From Arenibacter sp. 6A1 (GTDB lineage Bacteria > Bacteroidota > Bacteroidia > Flavobacteriales > Flavobacteriaceae), in assembly GCF_012272855.1 (NCBI RefSeq), contig NZ_JAAXCQ010000014.1:51835-115834 (forward strand): a DNA stretch of 64,000 nt, written 5' to 3'. Both the position numbers and the translations under genes were made by a program. Within the stretch, counting starts at the first letter, position 1. Each line of letters opens with the position of its first letter. The notes under the pieces are model-generated. The model saw only the letters and a program-made list of their open reading frames with translations, made no database searches and had not been told where the DNA came from. This document shows, one piece after another, positions 46,115 through 53,927 of this stretch.

Positions 46115-47506
46115 TTAATAGACAATAGTGTCTGTTGCCATTATTGGTAGCTTGTAATTTCCAAAATTATAATGTGTGCCTTCTATTATTTTGTCTACAT
46201 TGGTTTCTGCCAACGGGGTGTTGTACAAATAAATGGTCTTTAATTGTTTAACGCTAGACAAGACCGAAAGATATTCTTCTTTAAAACCAGTATCGGTTAA
46301 GTTTAAGATGGTTAAATGTTCTAGGCCCTTTAACTTCTCAATGCCTTTTCCGGTTATATCCGTATTATCCAGTTTTAGAACCGTCAGATTAGGAAATTGG
46401 GATATAACCTCAAATACATCGTCCGTAATTTTTGTATCGCCAAGATCTAGATAAACCGTCTGTTTTATGACAGGGGCCAGGGACTTAATATCCTCGTCTC
46501 CAAATAGTGGACTGTTGGTGCAGGAAACCTTTAGGAAATTATTATCCATACTGATAGGTTCTATATGAAGCCCTTTGTTTTTAAGAGCAACAATACTGTC
46601 CTTGGACGCTTCGGCCACCCTTGCCTTTGGATAAAGACTTTTATTGGTTTTAGGAAAAAAAGCGGCAAACAATTCTCTTTGCAAGCCTAGCTCCCCAATT
46701 TTTTTGTCAAAGTTGTTGTTATTGGCTATCCAAGTTTTTATAATTTTTATTTCTTCCTTGGTGAGTTGGGTCTTGTCTTTTGGGGGCATGTGGTCCTCAT
46801 GATCCAAGGGAAGTACCAACCTTGTATACAAAGAACTGTTATCGGGATCGTTAGGTTTTAGTACGGCGCCGTTCTCTCCGCCCGTCAGGATTCCATTTTC
46901 TCCATCTAGCTGTAGTTCGCCCTTATCTTTTTTAGGGTTATGACAGCTCACACATTTATTGTTCAATATAGGTTGTACCACATCTTCATATAGAAAAGCC
47001 TCCTCCCAATTGTCTTCTTGTAGTACAGGCATTTCATACGTTTCGACGCGTATTCCTAAAAATGATTTGATATTTTGGGGAAGAGGTTCTGTCAGGTAAT
47101 CCGAACCATGGGTAATATTGCCCCCAAGGTGGCCGGTTATAGAAATCAAAAACAATAATGAAAACGACAACATGACAATAGGTAAACGTTTAAGAAAGTT
47201 CTTTTCGAAGACTTCCTTTAATCGCAGGAACATTAAAAGGGAAAATAGTGCCGTAAATACGCCAGACCATAAATGTAAGGCTACCGTATCAAAAGCATAC
47301 CCTTCTCCCAAATACAGACAATAACCGCTGATACAGGCAATAATAGCGGCGATAAACCCCCATAGAAAAACCAGGGCAATTATGTTTGTCAGCTGTTTTT
47401 CCTTTCGGTCATACCATTGTAGTAATAACCCGGTAATTATAAATCCTATGGGCAAATGGACTACTACTGGGTGTAAGCGGCCTATGAGTTGTTGGATAAC
47501 TTCCAT
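46115..47506 (-). CDS. Membrane protein with cytochrome-c domain and C-terminal LRR
   Basis: A 463-residue protein with three parts. Residues ~1-125 have four hydrophobic helices starting LHPVVVHLPIGFIITGLLLQWYD (DUF2231-like membrane domain). Residues ~170-260 are a planctomycete-type cytochrome c domain with heme motif CVSCH (185-189), NPKKDKGELQLDGENGILTGGENG and HMPPKDKTQLTKEEIKIIKTWI. Residues ~340-450 are leucine-rich repeats (TVYLDLGDTKITDDVFEVI, LTVLKLDNTDITGKGIEKL, LTILNLTDTGF, LKTIYLYNT). Membrane redox protein; the LRR may dock partners. Last of four genes in the DUF1501 operon, so I infer it passes electrons from periplasmic oxidation into the membrane. Confidence 0.88.
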   Translation of the reverse strand: MEVIQQLIGRLHPVVVHLPIGFIITGLLLQWYDRKEKQLTNIIALVFLWGFIAAIIACISGYCLYLGEGYAFDTVALHLWSGVFTALFSLLMFLRLKEVFEKNFLKRLPIVMLSFSLLFLISITGHLGGNITHGSDYLTEPLPQNIKSFLGIRVETYEMPVLQEDNWEEAFLYEDVVQPILNNKCVSCHNPKKDKGELQLDGENGILTGGENGAVLKPNDPDNSSLYTRLVLPLDHEDHMPPKDKTQLTKEEIKIIKTWIANNNNFDKKIGELGLQRELFAAFFPKTNKSLYPKARVAEASKDSIVALKNKGLHIEPISMDNNFLKVSCTNSPLFGDEDIKSLAPVIKQTVYLDLGDTKITDDVFEVISQFPNLTVLKLDNTDITGKGIEKLKGLEHLTILNLTDTGFKEEYLSVLSSVKQLKTIYLYNTPLAETNVDKIIEGTHYNFGNYKLPIMATDTIVY

Positions 47507-47516
47507 GAAATATTTA

Positions 47517-48395
47517 TTAATTCAAGTTTAGACGTTCCTTAATAACCTTCATCATAAAAACATTTGCTTCCCACTGGTCCGATAGCGGAGTCCTGGTGTA
47601 GGGAAGTGTGGGCATATAATCCGCAGGGCCAAACTCTGTCGTAACGGTGAAAACTCCTTGGTGTTCTTTCCAACCTTTTCTAATGATTTGCTCCCATATA
47701 TCTACATGGCGCTTTAGGGCATTGGCCCATTCCGGAGCTTTGGGGTCGTTGACCTGTGGCCCTTGAGGGTGTCCTACCCGTGCATGTATATGGTGCGATT
47801 TGTTAATTACGGGTTTTAGTAGCTCATCTTTTCCTTGAAGTAAGGATTCATGCACTGCCATCCAATGGCTGATATCCAAGGTTAATTTTAATTCTGGAAT
47901 GGAAGACAGGTATTTGGATGTTTCTGGAAGAGAGTAACTAAACCTACCTCTGTGGGTTTCATGGTATACAGGGATTTTATGAGTGGCACTAATAGCATTT
48001 GCCGCTTCGATAAACGCTGCGTTTTGTGATTCGGTAAAAAAATCGCTACCAGTATGGCAATTGACGAAGACGGGTTTCCATTCCATGAGGGTTTGTAAGC
48101 CTTTTTTATATTGCTCCAAGCTTGCCTCAAAGGGCAGGCCCTTATTAGTGCCGTGAAGAAAACTCACCAATAATCCATGCTTCTTAAGGGCTGTTTTTAA
48201 CGCTACCTGCTTTTTGGCATCCCAGGGAAACCAAATTTCGATGCCATCATATCCTGATGCCTTGGTTCGTTCGCAAAATTTGTCCATGGAGAGTGCATTC
48301 CCCCAGTCCGTTTGAAAAAACAGCACTTTTTCTTGGCTGTGGGAAAGGAAAATGGTTCCGAATAAAAAGATTATAATGGTAGTTAGTGATCGCAT
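47517..48395 (-). CDS. Exported xylose-isomerase-like TIM-barrel protein
   Basis: A 292-residue protein of the sugar-phosphate isomerase/epimerase superfamily with a signal peptide (MRSLTTIIIFLFGTIFLSHSQ). Motifs: GYDGIEIWFPWD, FVNCHTGSDFFTESQN, HETHRGRFSYSL, LTLDISHWMAVHESLL, HIHARVGHPQGPQVNDP, TTEFGPADYMPTLPYT. Glu, Asp and His residues at the ends of these strands are the expected metal site. A cytoplasmic paralogue with the same motifs is at 61547, so the same chemistry may be done on both sides of the membrane. Third gene of the DUF1501/PSD1 operon, 10 bases before the membrane cytochrome gene. Confidence 0.85.
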   Translation of the reverse strand: MRSLTTIIIFLFGTIFLSHSQEKVLFFQTDWGNALSMDKFCERTKASGYDGIEIWFPWDAKKQVALKTALKKHGLLVSFLHGTNKGLPFEASLEQYKKGLQTLMEWKPVFVNCHTGSDFFTESQNAAFIEAANAISATHKIPVYHETHRGRFSYSLPETSKYLSSIPELKLTLDISHWMAVHESLLQGKDELLKPVINKSHHIHARVGHPQGPQVNDPKAPEWANALKRHVDIWEQIIRKGWKEHQGVFTVTTEFGPADYMPTLPYTRTPLSDQWEANVFMMKVIKERLNLN

Positions 48396-48425
48396 TGAAT
48401 TGGTTTAAATTATATAAATCGATTT

Positions 48426-49934
48426 TTAAGCTAATATTTCATTTATAACATGTCCCTCTACATCGGTCAGGCGGAAAGGTCTACCTTGGAAATCGAAGGT
48501 AAACTGCTCATGGTTAAACCCAAGTAAATGTAAAATGGTGGCATGGACATCATGGACCGAGACTTTTCCTTCCAAGGCCGAATAGCCAATTTCATCGGTC
48601 ACTCCATGGCTGGCTCCTTTTTTAATACCACCTCCGGCCATCCACATAGTAAAGGCGTCGCCGTGGTGATCCCTGCCTTTATAAGCCATTTCCTGGCCTT
48701 CCCTGTTTTCCTGCATCGGTGTTCGTCCAAACTCACCTCCCCAGACCACAAGGGTTTCGTCTAACAGCCCTCTTTGTTTAAGGTCTAAAAGCAGGGCAGA
48801 CATAGGGCGGTCTATTTCTGTACATTTATTTCTTAGGCCTAAGTCCACAGCAGTTCCGTGGTCGGTTCCGTGGCTATCCCAGCCCCAATCATACAATTGT
48901 ACAAAACGCACACCGTCTTCCACAAGTTTTCTAGCCAATAAACAATTGTTGGCAAAGGATTCTTTTCCTGGTTGTACCCCGTACATCTCTTTTATATGTT
49001 CGGGTTCGTTATTGATGTTCATTATTTCCGGAACGGCTGTCTGCATTCTATAGGCCATTTCGTATTGGTTGATCCTAGCTAGGATTTCGGGATCGGAATA
49101 TTTGTTGAACTCTTCTTTATTAATTTTGTTAATGGCATCAATGGTGTTTTTTTTAAGGTCTCGGGAAATTCCTTTAGGGTCTTCTATATATAGCACCGGA
49201 TCGCCCTTAGAACGACATTGTACCCCTTGGTACACCGAGGGAAGGAAACCGCTTCCCCAAACACTTTTTCCTGCATCCGGTGTTTTTCCTCCAGAGGTCA
49301 ATACCACAAAACCTGGCAGGTTTTGGTTTTCAGAACCAAGGCCATAGGTTACCCAAGACCCTATACTCGGTCTTCCTAACCTTGGACTCCCAGTTTGCAT
49401 GAACAACTGGGCAGGACCGTGGTTAAATTGGTCGGTATTCACCGCTTTTAAAAAGGCAACTTCGTCTACTACCTTAGAAAAATGTGGTAAAAAATTAGAC
49501 ACCCAGTTTCCGGATTCTCCTTCTTGTTTAAATTCGGCCTGAGGACCCAACAATTTAGGCGTTCCCCTGATAAATGCAAATTTTTTCCCTTCCAACATCG
49601 ATTGTGGGGTAAGCTGTCCGTCTAGTTTTTGAAGGGCAGGCTTATAGTCGAACATCTCCAATTGCGATGGTGCTCCGGCCATGTGAAGGTAGATTACAGA
49701 TTTTACCTTAGCAGGAAACGGAGGAGCTAAAGAGGCTAAAGGGTTGACATCCCTTTCGGTGAGCGCTATTTTTCCATTTCCATTTTTACTGCCAAAGGAA
49801 TTACATGACATGAAAAAAGATCCCAAAGCTAATCCGCCCATTCCTGTGACACAATTCTTTATAAAATGCCTTCTGGTGTTGGCCTGTAACTCTCTTTCTA
49901 TCTTTTCTTTTATGAGTCGGTCTATATTGTTCAT
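48426..49934 (-). CDS. DUF1501 protein with Tat signal
   Basis: A 502-residue member of the DUF1501 family, alkaline-phosphatase/sulfatase-like fold proteins common in Planctomycetes and Verrucomicrobia. It has a Tat signal (TRRHFIKNCVTGMGGLALGSFFMSC). Family motifs: VKSVIYLHMAGAPSQLEMFDYKP, TDQFNHGPAQLFMQTGSPRLGRPSIGSWVTYGLGSEN, FVQLYDWGWDSHGTDHG, LVVWGGEFGRTPMQEN, GRDHHGDAFTMWMAGGGIKKG and FDFQGRPFRLTDVEG. Members of this family are generally found beside PSD1/DUF1553 genes, as here (gap 2 bases). The reaction is not known. The His/Asp-rich motifs suggest metal binding. Periplasmic, folded before export. Confidence 0.93.
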   Translation of the reverse strand: MNNIDRLIKEKIERELQANTRRHFIKNCVTGMGGLALGSFFMSCNSFGSKNGNGKIALTERDVNPLASLAPPFPAKVKSVIYLHMAGAPSQLEMFDYKPALQKLDGQLTPQSMLEGKKFAFIRGTPKLLGPQAEFKQEGESGNWVSNFLPHFSKVVDEVAFLKAVNTDQFNHGPAQLFMQTGSPRLGRPSIGSWVTYGLGSENQNLPGFVVLTSGGKTPDAGKSVWGSGFLPSVYQGVQCRSKGDPVLYIEDPKGISRDLKKNTIDAINKINKEEFNKYSDPEILARINQYEMAYRMQTAVPEIMNINNEPEHIKEMYGVQPGKESFANNCLLARKLVEDGVRFVQLYDWGWDSHGTDHGTAVDLGLRNKCTEIDRPMSALLLDLKQRGLLDETLVVWGGEFGRTPMQENREGQEMAYKGRDHHGDAFTMWMAGGGIKKGASHGVTDEIGYSALEGKVSVHDVHATILHLLGFNHEQFTFDFQGRPFRLTDVEGHVINEILA

Positions 49935-49936
49935 TG

Positions 49937-52675
49937 CTACGATTTTGTTAAAAACTCATCTAGGTTCATTATGGCATTGGCCACCACGGTCAATGCTGCT
50001 ATATTAGGGGTTGCTTTAGCCTCAAAGGGAATAAACTCTCTTATGGTCTCCGGGCGCTGTTCAAATTCCTTAAGGGAGCTATGGTATAATTCTTTTAGGG
50101 CTGTCATTTTATCTTTTTCAATAGCTCTTAAAACGGCTTTGGAATACCCAGTAGAAATGCTTTTATCAGGATTATTGGCCTTAGCCATATATTTAGCCAA
50201 ATTAAACGCAGTTTCCAGAAATACCGGATCATTAAGGGTCACTAATGCCTGTAAAGGAGTATTGGTGACTGTTCTTCTAACGGTAGAAACCTCGCGGCTA
50301 TTAGCATCAAAAGTAATCAATGAAGGGTAGGGGCTGGTACGCTTTAAGTACGTATACAAAGCTCTTCGGTATTTGTCTTCCCCTTTGCTTTCTATCCATT
50401 GACCACCGTTGTAAACGGTTTGCCAAATTCCATCGGGTTGGGGAGGCATTACACTTGGTCCGTACATTTTTTCACTCAAGAGTCCCGAAACCGCCAAGGC
50501 CTGGTCTCTTATTTGTTCTGCAGACAGCCTTGTCCTTGGACCTCGAGCGTATAATTTGTTTTCTGGATCCTTGTTGTAAAGGTCAGCACTGTTTACAGAT
50601 CGCTGCCTATAGGTGCCCGACATAACAATTTCCTTTACCAAGGCTTTTATACTCCATTGATGCTCGTTCATAAATCTAAGGGCCAGCCAATCCAATAATT
50701 CTGGGTGGGAAGGTGCGTCGGACTGAGAGCCCATGTCTTCCAAGGAGGCAACAATGCCTCTTCCAAAAAGTTGATGCCATACCCTGTTTACCAAGGTGCG
50801 GGCGGTAAGCGGATTCTCCTTGCTTACTAGCCATTGGGAAAAACCTAACCTGTTTTTTGGCCACTCGGCCTTCCAATCGTTTAGCACCTGAGGGGTAGAT
50901 GGGGCTACTGTATCGGTTTTCATAAGCCAGCTGCCTTTTTCAAAGAATTGTGTAGTTCTTTTTTGATGATCTAGGTTTTCCACCATTATAGGCAAGGTAG
51001 GCGTAGAGCTGTTCACCAATTGCATGAAATCTTCGTTAATTTGGGAATATTCTGGATTCTCAGTGGCTTTAATTTCTGGAAGAAAAGCTATCCATGATAT
51101 ATAACTCGTGGGTGTTGTTGGGGAAATACGGTTGTTTTCTGCCTCTATGTATAAGTTTAGCTTTTCCTTAGTTTTCTTAAATGGAAACTTTTGAACAACC
51201 CTTCCTTGGGTTTTATTGGTGGTAAACTGTGCAAGGATTTCTCCTTCAGCATTATCCTTTCTAATGGTTACTTTAGTAGCATCTATACCGGAATAAAGTT
51301 TTAAATATATGTAGTTGGCACCCTGGGTATACACATCGTTAATGTAACAAGAACCATTATCGCGCAAAGCAATCCATTTGGTATCTGCTAAATTTCCGTT
51401 GGTATAATTTTTTGCTAAATGACCATGGTACACAGGCTCTGAATAGGTAAGGAAATTTTTATAAGCAGCAGCAACTTCCTTGTTTTCATTGTTTAAAATC
51501 CATTCGTATATTTTACTCACTTTTGATTTCTGGTCCGGATTGTAAAACTTAAGGTTGGGTTCATCCTCTGTAGTATCTTCATCCCTAGTATTGTTAAAAA
51601 AGGCCATCAAGTTATAATACTCCTTATGTTTAAAAGGATCATAGGTATGGCTATGACATTGTACACAACCAATAGTAGTGCTCTGCCATACTTCAAAAGT
51701 GGTATTCACCCTATCAATAACAGCGGCAACTCTAAATTCCTCGTCATCGGTACCGCCTTCGTCGTTGTTCATCGTATTTCTATGGAAAGCCGTAGCTATC
51801 AATTGATCTACTGAAGGGTCGGGCAAAAGGTCTCCCGCTAGTTGTTCAATAGTAAATTGATCATAGGGCATGTCCTTATTGAAGGCTTTTATCACCCAAT
51901 CCCGATATTCCCACATCGATCGTCCCATATCTTTTTCATAGCCCTTGGTATCTGCATAACGGGCTTGATCTAACCACCAACTGGCCCATTTTTCACCATA
52001 TGAATCTCGAGACAAAAGGTCGTCGACCATATTTTCATACGAAATTTTTCCTGTGGTAAAATTTTCGAAAAGGGTATTGTCGGCAGGAAGCCCTATTAAA
52101 TCCATAGCAAGTCTTCTGGCGATGATATTTTGGGCTGCCGGTTGACTTGGTTCTAAATCGTTGTTTTCGAGCGTCTTTAGGATAAAATTATCGATGTTGT
52201 TTTGTATAAATCCATCAGTACCACTAGAAGAAATACCGGCCGATTGGGTAGTTTCAGGGACGGCTACCTTTTCTGGTAGGCTATACGCCCAATGTTTGCC
52301 CCATTTTGCTCCTTCATCTACCCATTTGGTCAAAAGTGCTATTTCTTCTTCCGATAATTTTGGCTTCTGATAGGGCATTCGCAATTCAGGATCCTCTTCT
52401 TTTAAAAGTTGTATGAAGGAACTTTTAGCGGCATTTCCCGGAATAATGGCAGGCCCCCCCGACTCGGTGTCGGCTAAAGCCTCGCTCTCAAATAAAAGGC
52501 TAAAACCACCACTTTTTTTTACCCCTCCATGACACGCAATACAGTTCTTATTCAGAATTGGCTTTATATCGGTACTGAAATCGATCGTTGATGCTGGCTT
52601 TAACTTGCTCCATATAACAAAAACAAGACCTAACATTACGGCAACAAACAAGGCGATTAAATATTTTTTGTTCAC
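49937..52675 (-). CDS. PSD1/DUF1549-DUF1553 protein with planctomycete cytochrome c
   Basis: A 912-residue exported or anchored protein, starting at GTG 52675 (one membrane segment at ~5-22). It is built as follows: cytochrome c domain with heme motif CIACHGG at ~45-49 (PSCyt1), DUF1549 (~160-370) with WWLDQARYADTKGYEKD, RNTMNNDEGGTDDEEFRV and CVQCHSHTYDPF (a second CxxCH at ~337-341), a central lectin-like region (~470-560), and DUF1553 (~630-890) with LTARTLVNRVWHQLFGRGIV, SYGEKW and NTPLQALVTLNDPVF. First gene of the operon with DUF1501, TIM-barrel and membrane cytochrome. I infer a periplasmic redox complex acting on a sugar; no activity has been shown that I know of. Confidence 0.93.
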   Translation of the reverse strand: MNKKYLIALFVAVMLGLVFVIWSKLKPASTIDFSTDIKPILNKNCIACHGGVKKSGGFSLLFESEALADTESGGPAIIPGNAAKSSFIQLLKEEDPELRMPYQKPKLSEEEIALLTKWVDEGAKWGKHWAYSLPEKVAVPETTQSAGISSSGTDGFIQNNIDNFILKTLENNDLEPSQPAAQNIIARRLAMDLIGLPADNTLFENFTTGKISYENMVDDLLSRDSYGEKWASWWLDQARYADTKGYEKDMGRSMWEYRDWVIKAFNKDMPYDQFTIEQLAGDLLPDPSVDQLIATAFHRNTMNNDEGGTDDEEFRVAAVIDRVNTTFEVWQSTTIGCVQCHSHTYDPFKHKEYYNLMAFFNNTRDEDTTEDEPNLKFYNPDQKSKVSKIYEWILNNENKEVAAAYKNFLTYSEPVYHGHLAKNYTNGNLADTKWIALRDNGSCYINDVYTQGANYIYLKLYSGIDATKVTIRKDNAEGEILAQFTTNKTQGRVVQKFPFKKTKEKLNLYIEAENNRISPTTPTSYISWIAFLPEIKATENPEYSQINEDFMQLVNSSTPTLPIMVENLDHQKRTTQFFEKGSWLMKTDTVAPSTPQVLNDWKAEWPKNRLGFSQWLVSKENPLTARTLVNRVWHQLFGRGIVASLEDMGSQSDAPSHPELLDWLALRFMNEHQWSIKALVKEIVMSGTYRQRSVNSADLYNKDPENKLYARGPRTRLSAEQIRDQALAVSGLLSEKMYGPSVMPPQPDGIWQTVYNGGQWIESKGEDKYRRALYTYLKRTSPYPSLITFDANSREVSTVRRTVTNTPLQALVTLNDPVFLETAFNLAKYMAKANNPDKSISTGYSKAVLRAIEKDKMTALKELYHSSLKEFEQRPETIREFIPFEAKATPNIAALTVVANAIMNLDEFLTKS

Positions 52676-53413
52676 TCTTTTAAATTTTAATGGTTAAGCT
52701 TTTTAGATTAGTTCTGTAAAGTGCTAATGTGTTGGTATTTAGTTGTTAATATTGATGATGGGAAATCTGTAATTTTTTAAGAATCAATTTATTATATATT
52801 TTTTAGTTTAAAAAGCACGGTTAACTTTACTATTGCAAATTAATTATAGCAGCCATAGAAACATGGCAATATATTAACAAAAAACTCCTCTATATTTGCA
52901 TTTATTTGTAAGACGCAACTTAAAAATGAACATTTAAGAAAGAAGGTTTGTCTTTGTATGTACCTTGGTATTTTTAAAGTACAGAATCCATCATTGTAAA
53001 AATATCTCTGGTTTATTGTGTTTTTCTCCAAAAATATATCTTCATTTTACACTTGGGAATCGTCTTAAGAAATGTGATCTGATGTTCATGATTTTATAGT
53101 TTTTGTTAAAAAGTCAATAATAGTTAAAATAATAGGTTGATTCGATGGACATTATGGCTGTAATTATGCATTATATTATGATAATCATCGGATCTTGAGT
53201 ATTTAACTGTGTTTGCGTTATAAAATATTGGGGATGCGGTGGAAAAACGGTGTCTTAATTTTACGATCATTTTGTTTTATTCGAGAGGTAGAGAGAGAAC
53301 ACATATTAAGGTCTTCTTTTTACTGTCATATGCCTAAAAAGTATTCGTCCAATATTTTGTAAAAAGTCATATCGCCCTGTAGTCTCGCTGGCGGTCGGGG
53401 GAGGGGCTGTTTT

Positions 53414-53509
53414 CCGCGTTAGCTATTGCAGCGGCATCCTTTTTTTAAAGGACTTTAGGGCTTTTAAAAAAGATACAGCGGAAAGAGCGACCCGATAGGG
53501 GAACGTCCA
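53414..53509 (-). repeat. ~85-bp repeat, diverged reversed copy D
   Basis: Starts on the plus strand with CGCGTTAGCTATTGCAGCGG and ends with GACCCGATAGGGGAACGTCC. The outer parts correspond to the ends of the repeat at 29480-29562. The centre has been replaced by a T/A-rich arm pair (CCTTTTTTTAAAG, CTTTTAAAAAAG) followed by GATACAGCGGAAAG. Treated as a variant of the same family, lying 81 bases before a forward copy. Confidence 0.6.
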
Positions 53510-53590
53510 TATACAACAGGGAGATCTAAAATGATACAAGACCCAAAGTTGCGTGGTATTCAATATTGTTGTTCCTCTAAAATGAAGTAA

Positions 53591-53676
53591 TTTGGGCGTT
53601 CCCTCCTTCGTCGGTCGGGCACTCCGCTATATCCCTCGTTGCACTTCGGGGATGCCGCTGCGATCCCTAACGCGGG
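53591..53676 (+). repeat. ~85-bp GC-rich intergenic repeat, copy C
   Basis: TTTGGGCGTTCCCTCCTTCG at the left, CGCTATATCCCTCG in the middle, GGGGATGCCGCTGCGATCCC and TAACGCGG at the right, the same blocks as at 21725-21807 and 29480-29562. Lies 3' of the GH2 gene. Confidence 0.85.
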
Positions 53677-53927
53677 GTACATTAAACAATCAGCAACGAA
53701 GGCTAATCAGGGAGGTTTACAAGAGTTCAGACAATGGTGTAAGTAGGCACTAGGGAAGCGCGGTAGTTTAAGATTGACTTGAGGGAACCCATCTTAAAAG
53801 TAGGTGGCACCTAAAATACAGGTCCAACTGTTGAGCTTGAGTGAATGTTGACCCACACCTTGTTTGGTCTTGTAAAAAGTGTGGGTATAACATTTAGAAT
53901 TTTAAAAATAAAACATGGGTATTTGTT

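Larger units (their letters stand above)
52676..53927. other. 1.25-kb intergenic stretch with two repeat copies
   Basis: Between two same-strand units. The part next to 52675 should hold the promoter of the four-gene DUF1501 operon. An inverted pair of the ~85-bp repeat lies at 53414-53509 and 53591-53676. A hairpin (ACCCACAC at 53851-53858 with GTGTGGGT at 53879-53886) follows the GH2 stop but lacks a U tract on the minus strand. I see no credible gene. Confidence 0.6.

Noticed and set aside
52840..53031. Minus-strand 63-codon frame in the 1.25-kb gap
   Set aside because: AT-rich DNA opens such frames easily; no motif and no conserved start context.
53851..53886. Hairpin after the GH2 gene as a terminator
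   Set aside because: Stem is good, but no U tract follows on the minus strand, the direction of the gene.
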